A stretch of DNA of 64,000 nt from Actinacidiphila acididurans (GCF_016918855.1 NZ_JADKYB010000002.1:124001-188000), one strand, 5' to 3'. Shown: positions 1 through 8,860, numbered from the stretch's first letter. Translations and numbers: made by a program. Notes: generated by a model not told the origin, from the letters alone.

Positions 1-80
1 TCGTCTCCGGACCACCGGCCGCATGTGGTTGCTCGCGCAGTTCCCCGCGCCCCTAGGTTTTCCCGGCGAACCGAACTGCG

Positions 81-461
81 TCAGTTCTCGGTCCAGCCGT
101 GGCGTTTGGCGACGTTGACGAGGACGCGGCGGATGGCGACGATCTGTTCGCCGGTGAGGGAGGGCACGCCCTCCAGAAGGACCTCGGTGACCTCGCGGGT
201 GTACTCCTTCGCGCTGAGCACGTCGCAGAGCAGATTGTCCCCGTCCATCGGCACCGCGTCATCGGCGAGGCGGACGGCGGAGGCCTTGGGGCCGCGCTCG
301 CCCTCCTCGATCTCGAACTCCACGGCCAGCCCGGTCCGCACCTGCGACTCCGGGATCAACATGTCGTTGACGTGCAGGAACACGTCCTCGCCCCCTTGCT
401 GCGGAGCGATGAAACCGTAACCCCTCGACGGATCGAACCGCACCACACGACCAGCAACCAC
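81..461 (-). CDS. Cold-shock-domain protein with C-terminal extension
   Basis: The N-terminal half is a cold-shock (OB-fold) domain. It shows an RGYGFI-type RNP1 motif and a downstream DVFLHV RNP2 motif, so it probably binds single-stranded RNA or DNA in the cytoplasm. After about residue 70 comes an acidic, helical tail of about 55 residues that ordinary 67-residue Csp proteins lack. I start it at a GTG (459-461) that begins VVAGRVVRFD, because the domain starts there and a G-rich ribosome site lies just upstream. An in-frame start at 524 would add 21 residues that do not look like the family. The neighbours give no functional hint. The family is clear but the specific role is unknown. Confidence 0.85.
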   Translation of the reverse strand: MVAGRVVRFDPSRGYGFIAPQQGGEDVFLHVNDMLIPESQVRTGLAVEFEIEEGERGPKASAVRLADDAVPMDGDNLLCDVLSAKEYTREVTEVLLEGVPSLTGEQIVAIRRVLVNVAKRHGWTEN

Positions 462-957
462 CGCACGAACCCCCAACCCTGCCAGCAACATCCCCGCGCC
501 GGACCTCCGTGGCCCGGACAGCACCTACCACCCGCACGATACTGTCCTCCGCCCCCGGTCAAGCACCCATCCGCGCGACCTCGTCCTTCCGGGAGGGCCC
601 GACGGCGGTCGGGGGGTGTGGGGCGACGGAGTGTGAGCCGGGGCGAAACGGACGCCGTACACGCCTGCCGTACGGGTGAATGCCCGGCAAAAGAGTGGAC
701 ATTCCGGGCGGGTGGCCGGTCAATGAGAGGGCCGAACCGGTGGACCGCCCGTCCTCTGCGAGGAGTTCAGCCGCCGGCTTCCGCTTCGCCTGCCCTGTGA
801 GGCCCGGCGCCAGGTCCCGCCATTCCGTCCCGGTCCCTCCGTGCTGCCCCCGGAGGACGGCGGGCGCCACGTGCCCCTTTGCCGACACCCCGGCCGTACC
901 CCTTGCCCGTCAGGCCGCACACCGCACCCAACCATGCCGTCAGGCAGGAGACTCATC
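462..957. other. Intergenic region, no gene assigned
   Basis: A 496-bp divergent gap between the cold-shock gene (minus) and the IPT/TIG gene (plus). Open frames here lack a ribosome site and recognisable domains. It presumably holds both promoters, but I could not pick a convincing -35/-10 pair. Confidence 0.4.
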
Positions 958-2064
958 ATGACCACGCTCGTCCCCAGCGCTCAGCAATCCCCGAACCAGT
1001 GGTTCCCGGGGCAGTGGAACCAAGGCCCGTTTCAGCAGCCCTGGCCCTTCGGGCCGCTGCTCTTCGCCGACCTGCCCCTCTCCGGGCCGGCGGCCGGCGG
1101 CAACACCGTGATGCTCGTCGGGCTCGGTCTCGGCGGCGCCACGCAGGTGCTGTTCGGCACCACCCCGGCCACCATCAGCGGCGGCGACCCGCTCGGCTTC
1201 ACGCTGACCGTCGTCGCGCCGCCCGGAACCGGCACCGTACTGGTCACCGTCGTCACGCCGAGCGGCACCAGCAACCCGGTGCCGTACACGTACAGCGTCG
1301 GCACCGGGGCGCCGACGGCGGCCAGCATCCTGCCCAACCAGGGGCCGACGACGGGCGGTACGCCGTTCGTGATCGTGGGCACCAACCTGACCGGCGGCAC
1401 CGTGACGTTCGGCGGCAACGCGGCCACCGTCCTGGCCACGACGCCGCTGGCGATCATCGGCCTGGTCCCGCCGCACGCGGCCGGCAACGTCCCGGTGGTC
1501 GTGACCACGCCGAGCGGTACCGCCACCGTGCCCGGCGGCTTCACGTACCTCGCGCCGCCGCCCCCGCCGCCGGTCGTGACCGGCACCGTCACGCCGAACA
1601 CCAGCGTGGCGGCCGGCGGCGGCACGTTCACCATCGTGGGCACCAACCTGACCGGCGCCACGGTGACCTTCGGCGCCACGCCCGCCACCATCACCACCAA
1701 CACGGGCACCACCATCACCGGCACCATCCCGGCGGGCACCGCCGGAACCACTGTGCCGGTCCTGGTCACCACCCCGGGCGGCACGGCCTTCGCCGGCACC
1801 CTCACCTACCTGGCGCCCCCGGTCGTCACCGTCACCGTGACGCCCCTGTCCGGCCCGGCAATCGGCGGCACCCCCTTCACCATCGTCGGCACCAACCTCT
1901 CCGGCGCGACGGTGACCTTCGGCGGCAACGCGGCCACCATCACCACCAACACGGGCACCACCATCACCGGCACCACCCCGGCGGGCACCGCGGCCACCAC
2001 CGTCCCGGTGGTCGTCACCACGGCCGGCGGCTCCGTCTCCGGCGGCGCCTACACCTACGTCTGA
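958..2064 (+). CDS. Four-domain IPT/TIG protein, no signal peptide
   Basis: 368 residues. After a short Gln/Pro/Trp/Phe-rich N-terminus (residues 1-35) come four immunoglobulin-like IPT/TIG domains of about 80 residues each. Each carries the recurring pattern GGTxFxIVGTNL, then VTFGG/ATPAT, then VVTTPSG, ending in aromatic residues (FTYL or YTYV). Domains 3 and 4 are nearly identical in stretches and probably arose by recent duplication. The ATG at 958 has an AGGAG ribosome site 7 bases upstream. I see no signal peptide, anchor or enzyme domain, which is unusual because many IPT/TIG proteins are extracellular. A hairpin follows the stop. Its function is unknown; a structural or binding role is inferred from the fold only. 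Confidence 0.8.
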   Translation: MTTLVPSAQQSPNQWFPGQWNQGPFQQPWPFGPLLFADLPLSGPAAGGNTVMLVGLGLGGATQVLFGTTPATISGGDPLGFTLTVVAPPGTGTVLVTVVTPSGTSNPVPYTYSVGTGAPTAASILPNQGPTTGGTPFVIVGTNLTGGTVTFGGNAATVLATTPLAIIGLVPPHAAGNVPVVVTTPSGTATVPGGFTYLAPPPPPPVVTGTVTPNTSVAAGGGTFTIVGTNLTGATVTFGATPATITTNTGTTITGTIPAGTAGTTVPVLVTTPGGTAFAGTLTYLAPPVVTVTVTPLSGPAIGGTPFTIVGTNLSGATVTFGGNAATITTNTGTTITGTTPAGTAATTVPVVVTTAGGSVSGGAYTYV

Positions 2065-2089
2065 TCGTCCCCGGCACCACACCTACGAG

Positions 2090-2135
2090 CGGTGTCCCCG
2101 GGCCCTCCGCATCTGCGGCGGGTCCGGGGACACCG
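2090..2135. terminator. Hairpin between converging genes
   Basis: Perfect 12-bp arms, 2090-2101 (CGGTGTCCCCGG) and 2124-2135, with a smaller hairpin inside the loop. It lies between the IPT/TIG stop and the stop of the converging pseudokinase gene, so it could end transcripts from both sides. There is no clear U-tract. Confidence 0.6.
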
Positions 2136-2153
2136 GCATGTCGTGCGGGACGG

Positions 2154-5144
2154 TCAGTGGCAGCCGACGCGGTAGGAGCCGTTGCCCGAGGCGGCGGAGG
2201 GGGAGGTGGCCACGGTCAGGCCGATGTAGGGGCGGCTGCGGTCCTTGGCGAAGGTGAAGGTGTCGGTGAAGGTGTAGTTCTGCGAGCCCTTGGGGAAGCG
2301 GGCGGTCTGCTGCGGCATCGTCGTGGCGCCCTGGGGAGTGGCCGAGGTGTTGCGCCACCAGGTGAGCAGGAGGGTGCCGGACGCGGTGCCGTCGTAGTGG
2401 ACGGAGACCGTGGCGGTGGCCGTGCGGTTGCCGGTCGAGCAGGTGAAGCCGGTGACGGCCACGGAGGATACGTGCGGGCCGCCGGGCACCGGGGCGACGG
2501 GCCTGCTCGGGTGCGCGGACGGGGCCGCCGGGGCCGTGGCCGGCACGGTCGTCGGGGTGACCGGCGGGAGCGTCGTGGGAGCGGCCGGCGTCGTTGCGCT
2601 CTCGGTCGTCGGCGGAGTGGTGCTCGGGGAAGGCGACGCGGAGGGCGTCGCCGTGGTCGCCACGGCCGAGGGCGAGGTGGCCGCCGGGGCCGCCGCCGAG
2701 GGCCGCGCGGTGGTGGCCGTGGGACTCGGGTCCGCGCTGGTGGTCGTCTTGTCGCTCCCGGAGGCCACGGCGCTGATCGCGACGGCGCCCACCACGATCA
2801 CGCCCGCGACCGCGGCGGCGAGCACCTTGGCGCGCCGGCCGAACCGGGGCGCGCGGCTCTCCCCGTCGCCCGCCGGTTCCGGCAGGGGCGGGGTGCCCGG
2901 CACGCCCACCCCTGCGGCTACGCCGGCCACCGCGGGCGGGGCCGGGGGCGCCACCAACGGTACGACCAGCGCGGCCAGTTGCCGCTGCCCGCGCTCCTCC
3001 CAGCCGGCGCCGTACGCGGCGGCGGCGACCGTGTCGACCTCGGCCACGAAGTCCGTGGCCCCCTGCGGCCGTTCACCCGGCTCCTCGGCCAGCCCGCGGG
3101 CCACCAGCGGCCGTACGGGCTCCGGCACCTGCGCGGCGAGTCCCGCCGCGGCGACGGCCGTGTTCGCCTCGGCCACGGAGTCGGTCGCGCCTTGCGGCTG
3201 TTCGCCCTGCTGGTGTGCGTCCGGGACCGGGGCGTTGGTGTGCTGTGCCGCGAGTTCCGCGGAGGCAGCGACCGTGTTCGCCTTGGCCACGGAGTCGGTG
3301 GCGCCTTGCGCTTGTTCGCCCTGCTCCTGCGCGTCCGGGACCCGGGCGGTGGCGTGCTGCGTGGCGGGATCCGCCGCTGCGGCGGCCGTGTTCGCCTTGG
3401 CTGCGAAGCCGGTGGTGTTCTGCGGCTGTTCGCCCGGCTCCTGCGCGTCCGGGGCCGGCGTCCGGGTCTGCTGGGCCGCGTCGGTGGCCGTGTACGGAGG
3501 TGTGCCGGTCAGGCCGGCGAAGAAGACGGCCGCCGTCGCATAGAGGTCGCTCGCCGGGGTCGCCGGGGCGCCCGCCCGCAGTTCGGGCGCGGCGTACGGG
3601 GACGCCGCCGCGGGCGTACGGCTCTCCGTACCGCCTTCCGCGCCGGCCGGTGCGTTGCCCGCCGCGCTGTTTCCCTCGGCGCGGGCCGCCAGACCGACCC
3701 CGCCGAGCTTGACCGTGCCCTCGGGGGTGACCAGTACGTTCGCGGGTTCGTACGCCCGGTGGACGACGCCGGCCCAGTGCGCGGCGGCCAGCCCGAGCAG
3801 CGACCCCTTCAGCACGGCCAAGGCCGCCTCGGGGGCGAGCGGGCCGTGCTCCCGCAGCAGGACGTCCAGGCCCACCCCGTCGACCGGCTCCGTCACGACC
3901 GCGGCGTGCGGGCCGTCCTCCACGTACGCGTGCAGGCGTGCCACATACGGCGATTCGAGCCCGCCGAGCTTGTCGGCCTCGCTCCGGAACGCCTCCCGGA
4001 AGGCCGCGTCCTGCGCGAGCTCCGCCGACAGGTACGTGATCGTGACGGGCACACCGCTCGCCTCGTGCCGCGCCCGCACCACCCGGCCGAACGCGCCCGT
4101 ACCCAGGTCGCGCTCGGGTACGTAGCCGGCGAGCTGCCAGGGTGCGGCGTCGGGGGCGGTGGGCGCGTCGGGGGAGGGGCCCTGGGGTGCCGCCGCCTCG
4201 GGTGAGGGGGCGGCACCCTTGGCGGTCCCGGCTCCCTTGGCCGCGGCGGCGGTCGGCTGCGGCTGCTGCAGTACGGGTTCGGTGGCCGCCGTCTTCGCGT
4301 CGGCGGCGGCCTTCTTGGCGGGCGCGGCCTGCTTGGCGGCGGTGGAGGCGGTGGCCTTCCGGGCCGGGGTGGCCTTCTTCCCCGGCGCTGCCTTCTTGGC
4401 CGGGACCGCCTTCGTACCGGCGGTCGCGGCGACCTTGCGGCCCTTCACCGCCGGTGCCGCGGGCTGCGCCGGGACGGCCGCGGGAGCTTCCGCGACGGGA
4501 ACCTTTTCCGCGGGCGCCGTCTGCCCGTTCGCGGGGGTGGCCTGCGCCGACTCCTCGGCGGCCACAGTCTCGCCCTTTGCGGCAGACTCCGAAGGCGCTG
4601 CCTGCCCGTTCGCCGGGGCGGCCTGCGCCGACTCCTCGGCCGTCACAGCCTCGCCCTTTGCGGCAGACTCCGAAGGCGCCGCCTGCCCCTTCGCCGGGGC
4701 GGCCTGCGCCAGCTCCTCGGCCGCCGCGGTCTCCTGACCCTTGGCGGCGGGCTGCGAGGACGTCGCTTCTCCGTTCCCAGCCGCACCCTTCCCCGCGGGC
4801 TCCGAAGCCGCCTGCCCCTCCGCAGCAGCCCCCTGACCCTCCGTCACCGCCGAAGCAGCAGCCGCATCCTTCTCGGGCCCACCCGCGGGCGCCCCCTCCT
4901 CGGGCCCACCCGCGGCCGCCCCCTTCGCGGGGGCCTCCCCAACCGGCGCGCCCTTCACCGGCGACCCCTTCTCGGGAGCCGGAGCCTGTGTCGTCTTCCG
5001 GGGCCGGGCGGCCGCGGCCTTCCCCGTTTTCGCCGCGCGCTTCGGGGCCGGGCCCGAAACGCGCCGCTGTGCGGCCGGCTGCTGCGCGTCAGCGGCCGAT
5101 CCGTTGTCCTTGCCGGGTATGCCCGTGCCGTCGTGGTTGTCCAC
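2154..5144 (-). CDS. Membrane-anchored Ser/Thr pseudokinase with low-complexity N-terminus
   Basis: 996 residues in four parts. Residues 1-330 are Ala/Pro/Lys/Glu-rich low complexity with near-identical internal repeats. About 335-500 is a Hanks-type kinase fold with an intact glycine loop (GTGAFGRVV). About 771-795 is one membrane helix, followed by a Thr/Ser/Pro-rich stalk and a beta-rich extracellular C-terminal domain of about 110 residues with two cysteines. The fold lacks the catalytic residues: the ATP lysine strand reads VTITYL, HRD reads HRA with the following lysine replaced by Glu (HRAYEPANVL), and DFG reads GGVG. Catalysis is therefore unlikely, and I infer a scaffold or sensor. 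Between the kinase fold and the helix lie four related units of about 40 residues. The GTG start (5142-5144) has a GAGGAG site upstream. Confidence 0.85.
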   Translation of the reverse strand: MDNHDGTGIPGKDNGSAADAQQPAAQRRVSGPAPKRAAKTGKAAAARPRKTTQAPAPEKGSPVKGAPVGEAPAKGAAAGGPEEGAPAGGPEKDAAAASAVTEGQGAAAEGQAASEPAGKGAAGNGEATSSQPAAKGQETAAAEELAQAAPAKGQAAPSESAAKGEAVTAEESAQAAPANGQAAPSESAAKGETVAAEESAQATPANGQTAPAEKVPVAEAPAAVPAQPAAPAVKGRKVAATAGTKAVPAKKAAPGKKATPARKATASTAAKQAAPAKKAAADAKTAATEPVLQQPQPTAAAAKGAGTAKGAAPSPEAAAPQGPSPDAPTAPDAAPWQLAGYVPERDLGTGAFGRVVRARHEASGVPVTITYLSAELAQDAAFREAFRSEADKLGGLESPYVARLHAYVEDGPHAAVVTEPVDGVGLDVLLREHGPLAPEAALAVLKGSLLGLAAAHWAGVVHRAYEPANVLVTPEGTVKLGGVGLAARAEGNSAAGNAPAGAEGGTESRTPAAASPYAAPELRAGAPATPASDLYATAAVFFAGLTGTPPYTATDAAQQTRTPAPDAQEPGEQPQNTTGFAAKANTAAAAADPATQHATARVPDAQEQGEQAQGATDSVAKANTVAASAELAAQHTNAPVPDAHQQGEQPQGATDSVAEANTAVAAAGLAAQVPEPVRPLVARGLAEEPGERPQGATDFVAEVDTVAAAAYGAGWEERGQRQLAALVVPLVAPPAPPAVAGVAAGVGVPGTPPLPEPAGDGESRAPRFGRRAKVLAAAVAGVIVVGAVAISAVASGSDKTTTSADPSPTATTARPSAAAPAATSPSAVATTATPSASPSPSTTPPTTESATTPAAPTTLPPVTPTTVPATAPAAPSAHPSRPVAPVPGGPHVSSVAVTGFTCSTGNRTATATVSVHYDGTASGTLLLTWWRNTSATPQGATTMPQQTARFPKGSQNYTFTDTFTFAKDRSRPYIGLTVATSPSAASGNGSYRVGCH
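3040..3475 (-). repeat. Four degenerate units of about 40 codons in the pseudokinase gene
   Basis: Aligned positions recur at about 3045, 3174, 3294 and 3402, giving steps of 43, 40 and 36 codons. Each encodes a pattern like GEQPQGATDSVAEANT. The lowest-coordinate copy (GERPQGATDFVAEVDT) matches the normal end of a kinase C-lobe, so the others look like in-frame amplifications of that piece. Confidence 0.7.
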
Positions 5145-5497
5145 CTGATCCGCTCCTCGCGCTGCCCCTTGGGGAGGAGCCGCTGTCCGTTGCCCGCGAC
5201 GCGGCTCCTCGACGCCCGCATCCGTACTCGGGCTGCTCCACCGGCGAACGGTCCGATCCGCCGGGGCCCACGGATCCTCGTCCCGCGGGAGGGCCGACGC
5301 CGAAGAGACGGCCGGGGGCCCCGGGAAACGCTCAGGGGCCGCAGGGGGGAGGAGCCGTGAGGGTCAAGAGGGTACTGCCGTACGGGGGTTCGCAAAGGAT
5401 CGGGGCAGCGGCGCAACCGGGCCCGAACCCGGCCACCCGACCCGTACGCCCCTCACGTCGTCCGCCGCACCACCAGGCGTACGAAAATGGCCAACCT
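5145..5497. other. Upstream region of the pseudokinase gene
   Basis: About 350 bp without a convincing gene between the pseudokinase start and the esterase promoter. I see no clear promoter hexamers or hairpins here. Confidence 0.35.
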
Positions 5498-5511
5498 GTG
5501 AAAGCGCTTGC
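5498..5511 (+). promoter_or_regulatory. Candidate second LacI-family operator
   Basis: The sequence GTGAAAGCGCTTGC contains the GAAAGCGCTT core typical of LacI/GalR-family operators. It lies just upstream of the inferred -35 of the esterase promoter. Which regulator binds it is unknown. Confidence 0.4.
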
Positions 5512-5519
5512 TACCGGTG

Positions 5520-5548
5520 TTGTCACGCCCTGGCGCACTTCCTACGCT
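5520..5548 (+). promoter_or_regulatory. Promoter of the glucuronoyl esterase gene
   Basis: A vegetative-type promoter: -35 TTGTCA (5520-5525), a 17-bp spacer and -10 TACGCT (5543-5548). The start of transcription would fall near 5555, leaving a leader of about 250 nt before the ATG at 5803. The leader is rich in CGTACG hexamers. The CebR-type operator overlaps the last base of the -10 and the start point. Confidence 0.6.
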
Positions 5549-5561
5549 GGGAGCGCTCCCA
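5548..5561 (+). promoter_or_regulatory. CebR-type operator
   Basis: The perfect 14-bp palindrome TGGGAGCGCTCCCA is identical to the known Streptomyces CebR box, which controls cellulose and cello-oligosaccharide genes and is released by cellobiose or cellotriose. Here it sits over the -10/+1 of the esterase promoter, a position suited to repression by blocking RNA polymerase. Confidence 0.8.
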
Positions 5562-5802
5562 TCCGGCCGCGGAAACGCACGAACCACGCACACCACCCTC
5601 ACCGGGGGTCCGTACGTCGTACGTCCGTACGCCCATTCCCGGCCACCGCCTTCGCGGCGGCCATCTCCGCCGAGCCGGACCGGCGCGCATCCCCCCACCT
5701 GGCGTGCGCCGGCGAGCGAACGACCCCGTGCCGTACGGCCGTACCTCCGTACGTACGGCTGGGGCCGCGCCCGCCGGCCGCGCGCATGTCATGGAGGTCC
5801 CT

Positions 5803-7674
5803 ATGCGCTTCCCCAGATATCGGCCACGGGCGTGGGCAGCCGCCGTCTTCCTGGCCGCGGCGGGCCTGACCACCACCGCTCTCGTCCCGCAGGCGGGCGC
5901 GGTCAGTGCTCCCCGGGCCGTCGCCCGGGCGGTCCAGGCCCAGTCGGCCGGCGTGGCTCAGGCCCCGCAGGCCGCTCAGGCCGCAGCCACCGCGGGCGTC
6001 GAGGACGACGGCGCCGACTGCGCGGTGCCCGCGCCCGGCTCCCTGACCGCCAAGTCCCTGCTTCCCGACCCGTTCACGAAGATGAACGGCACCCGCGTCA
6101 CCACCACGGACGACTGGCGGTGCCGGCGCGAGGAGATCAAGCAGCAGGCGGAGCGGTACGTCTACGGCGCGAAGCCCGCCAAGCCCGCGAGTGTCACGGG
6201 CACGGTCAGCCGGACCGGCATCACCGTCAACGTGAGCGACCAGGGCCGCAGTTCGAGCTTCACGGCGAGCGTCGACCTGCCCAGCGGCACCGGCCCCTTC
6301 CCGGCCGTCATCGTCCTGGGCGGCCTCGGCGCGGACACCGCCACGATCAAGGCGTCCGGTGCCGCCGTGATCAACTACGACCCCACCGCGGTGGGGAAGG
6401 AGGGCACGCCCCGAACCAACAAGCAGGGCGCCTTCTACAGCATTTACGGCTCGTCCAGCAGCACCGGCCTGCTCATGGCCTGGTCCTGGGGCGTGAGCCG
6501 GATCATCGACGTCATCGAGCAGTCGGACGGCAGCGTTCTGCGGGCCAACGCGACCGGCGTGACGGGGTGTTCGCGGTACGGCAAGGGCGCGTTCGTCGCG
6601 GGCGCCTTCGACCAGCGCATCGCCCTGACCATGCCGATCGAGTCGGGCAGCGGTGGCGCGCCCATCTTCCGCGGCATCCCCGGGGAGAGCGGCTCCCAGC
6701 CGCTGAGCAGCGCCTTCACCGAGCAGCCGTGGCTGGGTGACGCGTTCACCTCCTTCACCGGCAACCCGACCACGCTGCCGGTCGACACGCACGAGATCGT
6801 GGCGATGGTCGCGCCGCGCGGCCTGTTCATGATGGAGAACCCGCACATCGACTGGCTGGCCGCGAAGTCCGGCAGCGTGGCCGCCCAGGCCGGGGCCGAG
6901 GTCTACAAGGCGCTCGGCGCGGGCGCCGACATCTCCTACTGGTCGGACGTCCAGGACGGCACCCACTGCGCGGTCCGCCCGGAGTGGAAGGCCCCGCTCC
7001 AGCAGAGCATCGCCAAGTTCCTGTTCAACACCGGCACCGCGCCCGGCGTGTTCCGCATCTCCTCGCTGAAGTCCGGCTCCCTGTCCTCGTGGCGGGACTG
7101 GACCACTCCGACCCTGACGCCAGGGGGCTCGACGAACGGCGGCACGTCGTCGGGTACGACCGCGGGCACCACGGCGGGTACGACCGCCGGTACGACGTCG
7201 GGCACGTCCTCCGGAACCAGTTCCGGCACGTCATCGGGAACCACGACCGGCACCACGGCCGGCACGACCGCCGGTACGACGTCGGGTACGACCTCCGGAA
7301 CCAGTTCCGGTACGAGCTCCGGCACCACCGCGGGCACCACGACCGGCGGCACGACCGGCGGAACCGGTGGCGGCGCCTGCGCCGCGACGTACACCACGGT
7401 CAGCGCCTGGACCGGCGGTTACCAGGGCGAGGTGGCGGTGACCAACACCAGTGCCGGCGCGATCAACGGCTGGACCGTGACCCTGACCCTCGCCTCCGGC
7501 CAGACCATCACCAGCCTCTGGAACGGCACGGCCAGCGGGACCAGCGGCGCCGTCACGGTGCACAACGCCGCGTACAACGGCACGGTCGCCCCGAACGCGA
7601 GCACCACCTTCGGCTACACCGCCAACGGCGCCTCCTCGACGGCGCCGACCGGCATCACCTGCACCAGCCCGTGA
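5803..7674 (+). CDS. Secreted glucuronoyl esterase (CE15) with CBM2
   Basis: 623 residues, exported. The N-terminus MRFPRYRPRAWAAAVF with a hydrophobic stretch is a Sec or Tat-like signal peptide. Residues about 70-430 form a CE15 4-O-methyl-glucuronoyl methylesterase domain. The diagnostic nucleophile motif GCSRYGKGAF is present, and a late His (DGTHCAV) can complete the triad. The family cleaves ester links between lignin and glucuronoxylan. Then comes a Gly/Thr/Ser linker of GTTAGT/GTSSGT repeats, and a C-terminal CBM2 cellulose-binding domain starting at ACAATYTTVSAW with its paired cysteines. The ATG at 5803 has GGAGG 5 bases upstream. The upstream CebR-type operator fits a plant-biomass role. 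Confidence 0.9.
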   Translation: MRFPRYRPRAWAAAVFLAAAGLTTTALVPQAGAVSAPRAVARAVQAQSAGVAQAPQAAQAAATAGVEDDGADCAVPAPGSLTAKSLLPDPFTKMNGTRVTTTDDWRCRREEIKQQAERYVYGAKPAKPASVTGTVSRTGITVNVSDQGRSSSFTASVDLPSGTGPFPAVIVLGGLGADTATIKASGAAVINYDPTAVGKEGTPRTNKQGAFYSIYGSSSSTGLLMAWSWGVSRIIDVIEQSDGSVLRANATGVTGCSRYGKGAFVAGAFDQRIALTMPIESGSGGAPIFRGIPGESGSQPLSSAFTEQPWLGDAFTSFTGNPTTLPVDTHEIVAMVAPRGLFMMENPHIDWLAAKSGSVAAQAGAEVYKALGAGADISYWSDVQDGTHCAVRPEWKAPLQQSIAKFLFNTGTAPGVFRISSLKSGSLSSWRDWTTPTLTPGGSTNGGTSSGTTAGTTAGTTAGTTSGTSSGTSSGTSSGTTTGTTAGTTAGTTSGTTSGTSSGTSSGTTAGTTTGGTTGGTGGGACAATYTTVSAWTGGYQGEVAVTNTSAGAINGWTVTLTLASGQTITSLWNGTASGTSGAVTVHNAAYNGTVAPNASTTFGYTANGASSTAPTGITCTSP

Positions 7675-7696
7675 TCCCCGCCGTATGACACCGCGC

Positions 7697-7733
7697 GTCC
7701 CGCCCCGGCCGGCACCTCCGGCCGGGGCGGGAC
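7697..7733. terminator. Bidirectional terminator hairpin
   Basis: Perfect 16-bp arms (7697-7712 and 7718-7733) with a 5-nt loop, between the esterase stop and the stop of the converging CoA-transferase gene. Confidence 0.8.
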
Positions 7734-7759
7734 CGTACGGCACCGGGGCCCGGCCGGGA

Positions 7760-8860
7760 TCAGTCCGTGGCCCACTCCGCGAGAACCTGCGCCGTGTGCT
7801 CGCCCGGCAGCGGGGCCGGCCCGGGGACGTCGGCCGGGGTGCGGTCGAAGCGGGACGCCGGGGCCGGCTGGAGAGCGCCGTCCACCGTCACGAAGGCGCC
7901 GCGGGCGGCCAGCTGCGGGTGGTCGGCGGCCTGCGCGGGCGTCAGCACCGGGACCACGCACGCGTCGCCGCCGGCCTGCGCGAACACCTGCGTCCAGTGC
8001 GCGCTGTCCCGCGCCCGGAAGGCAGCGGCGAGCAGGGCGCGCAGCGCGGGCCAGGAGGCGGGGTCGTCGCGGTCCGGCAGCCCGGGCGCGTCGAGCAGGC
8101 CGAGCCGGTCGAGCAGGTTCCGGTACAGCCGCGGCTCGATGGCGGCCACCGCCATGTGCCGGCCGTCGGCGCACGCGTAGAAGGTGTAGTACGGGGCGTC
8201 GGTGACGGTGTGGTTGCCGGGGACGTCCCGCCACTGGTGGACCAGGGTCGCGACGAGCGCGGCGCCGTCGCTCAGGGCGGTGTCCACGACCTGCCCGCGC
8301 CCGGAGGAGGACCGCTCGTACAGAGCCGCCAGCACCGCCTGCACATGCGCCATCGCGCCGCCGGCGAAGCTGGACAGGTACGCGGAGGGCGGGGGTACGG
8401 GGGCGCCGGTGCCCGGGTCGGTGTCCAGGGCGCCGGTCAGCGCCAGCACCGCCAGGTCGTGCGCCGCCCGGTCGGCCCAGGCGCCGTCCTGCCCCCAGCC
8501 GCTGACCCGGCCGTAGACCAGTCGCGGGTTGCGCTCCAGGGCGGTCTTCGGGCCGATGCCCAGCCGCTCACTGACGCCGGGTCGGAATCCCTCGACCAGC
8601 ACATCGGCCCGCGCGATCAGGTCCAGCGCGGTCGCCACGCCCTGCTCGCTCTTCAGGTCCAGCGCCACCGAACGGCGGCCGCGGCCCAACGGGTCGGCCA
8701 CCCGGCCGGCGCCGGGCGCGGCGGCGGCCCGGTCGATCCGTACGACGTCGGCGCCGAGGCCGGCGAGCACGGTGCCGACGAACGCCGTCGGTGCGGAGCC
8801 GGCGAATTCCAGTACGCGGACGCCTGCCAGCGGTCCCACGCCGATCAACCCCTTTCGCAT
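7760..8860 (-). CDS. Family III CoA-transferase, alpha-methylacyl-CoA racemase type
   Basis: 366 residues of the CaiB/BaiF fold. It starts with the typical GPLAGVRVLEFAG segment. Features of alpha-methylacyl-CoA racemases are visible: the AAHDLAVLALTG histidine region, the Asp-rich GRGQVVDTALSDGA segment, and the glutamate in MAVAAIEPRLY. It should epimerise a 2-methylacyl-CoA or move CoA between acids; the substrate is unknown. The ATG at 8860 has AAGGA 10 bases upstream, inside a 10-bp tandem repeat. In the proposed ALA/porphobilinogen-linked cluster it could act with the acyl-CoA ligase at 10880-12982. It is divergent from the Ohr gene. Confidence 0.85.
   Translation of the reverse strand: MRKGLIGVGPLAGVRVLEFAGSAPTAFVGTVLAGLGADVVRIDRAAAAPGAGRVADPLGRGRRSVALDLKSEQGVATALDLIARADVLVEGFRPGVSERLGIGPKTALERNPRLVYGRVSGWGQDGAWADRAAHDLAVLALTGALDTDPGTGAPVPPPSAYLSSFAGGAMAHVQAVLAALYERSSSGRGQVVDTALSDGAALVATLVHQWRDVPGNHTVTDAPYYTFYACADGRHMAVAAIEPRLYRNLLDRLGLLDAPGLPDRDDPASWPALRALLAAAFRARDSAHWTQVFAQAGGDACVVPVLTPAQAADHPQLAARGAFVTVDGALQPAPASRFDRTPADVPGPAPLPGEHTAQVLAEWATD

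Noticed and set aside
879..4205. Very long open frame of 1108 codons on the plus strand
   Set aside because: It is Arg/His/Gly-rich and lies across the IPT/TIG and pseudokinase genes, which have far better codon use, ribosome sites and domains. High GC removes stop codons, giving such shadows.
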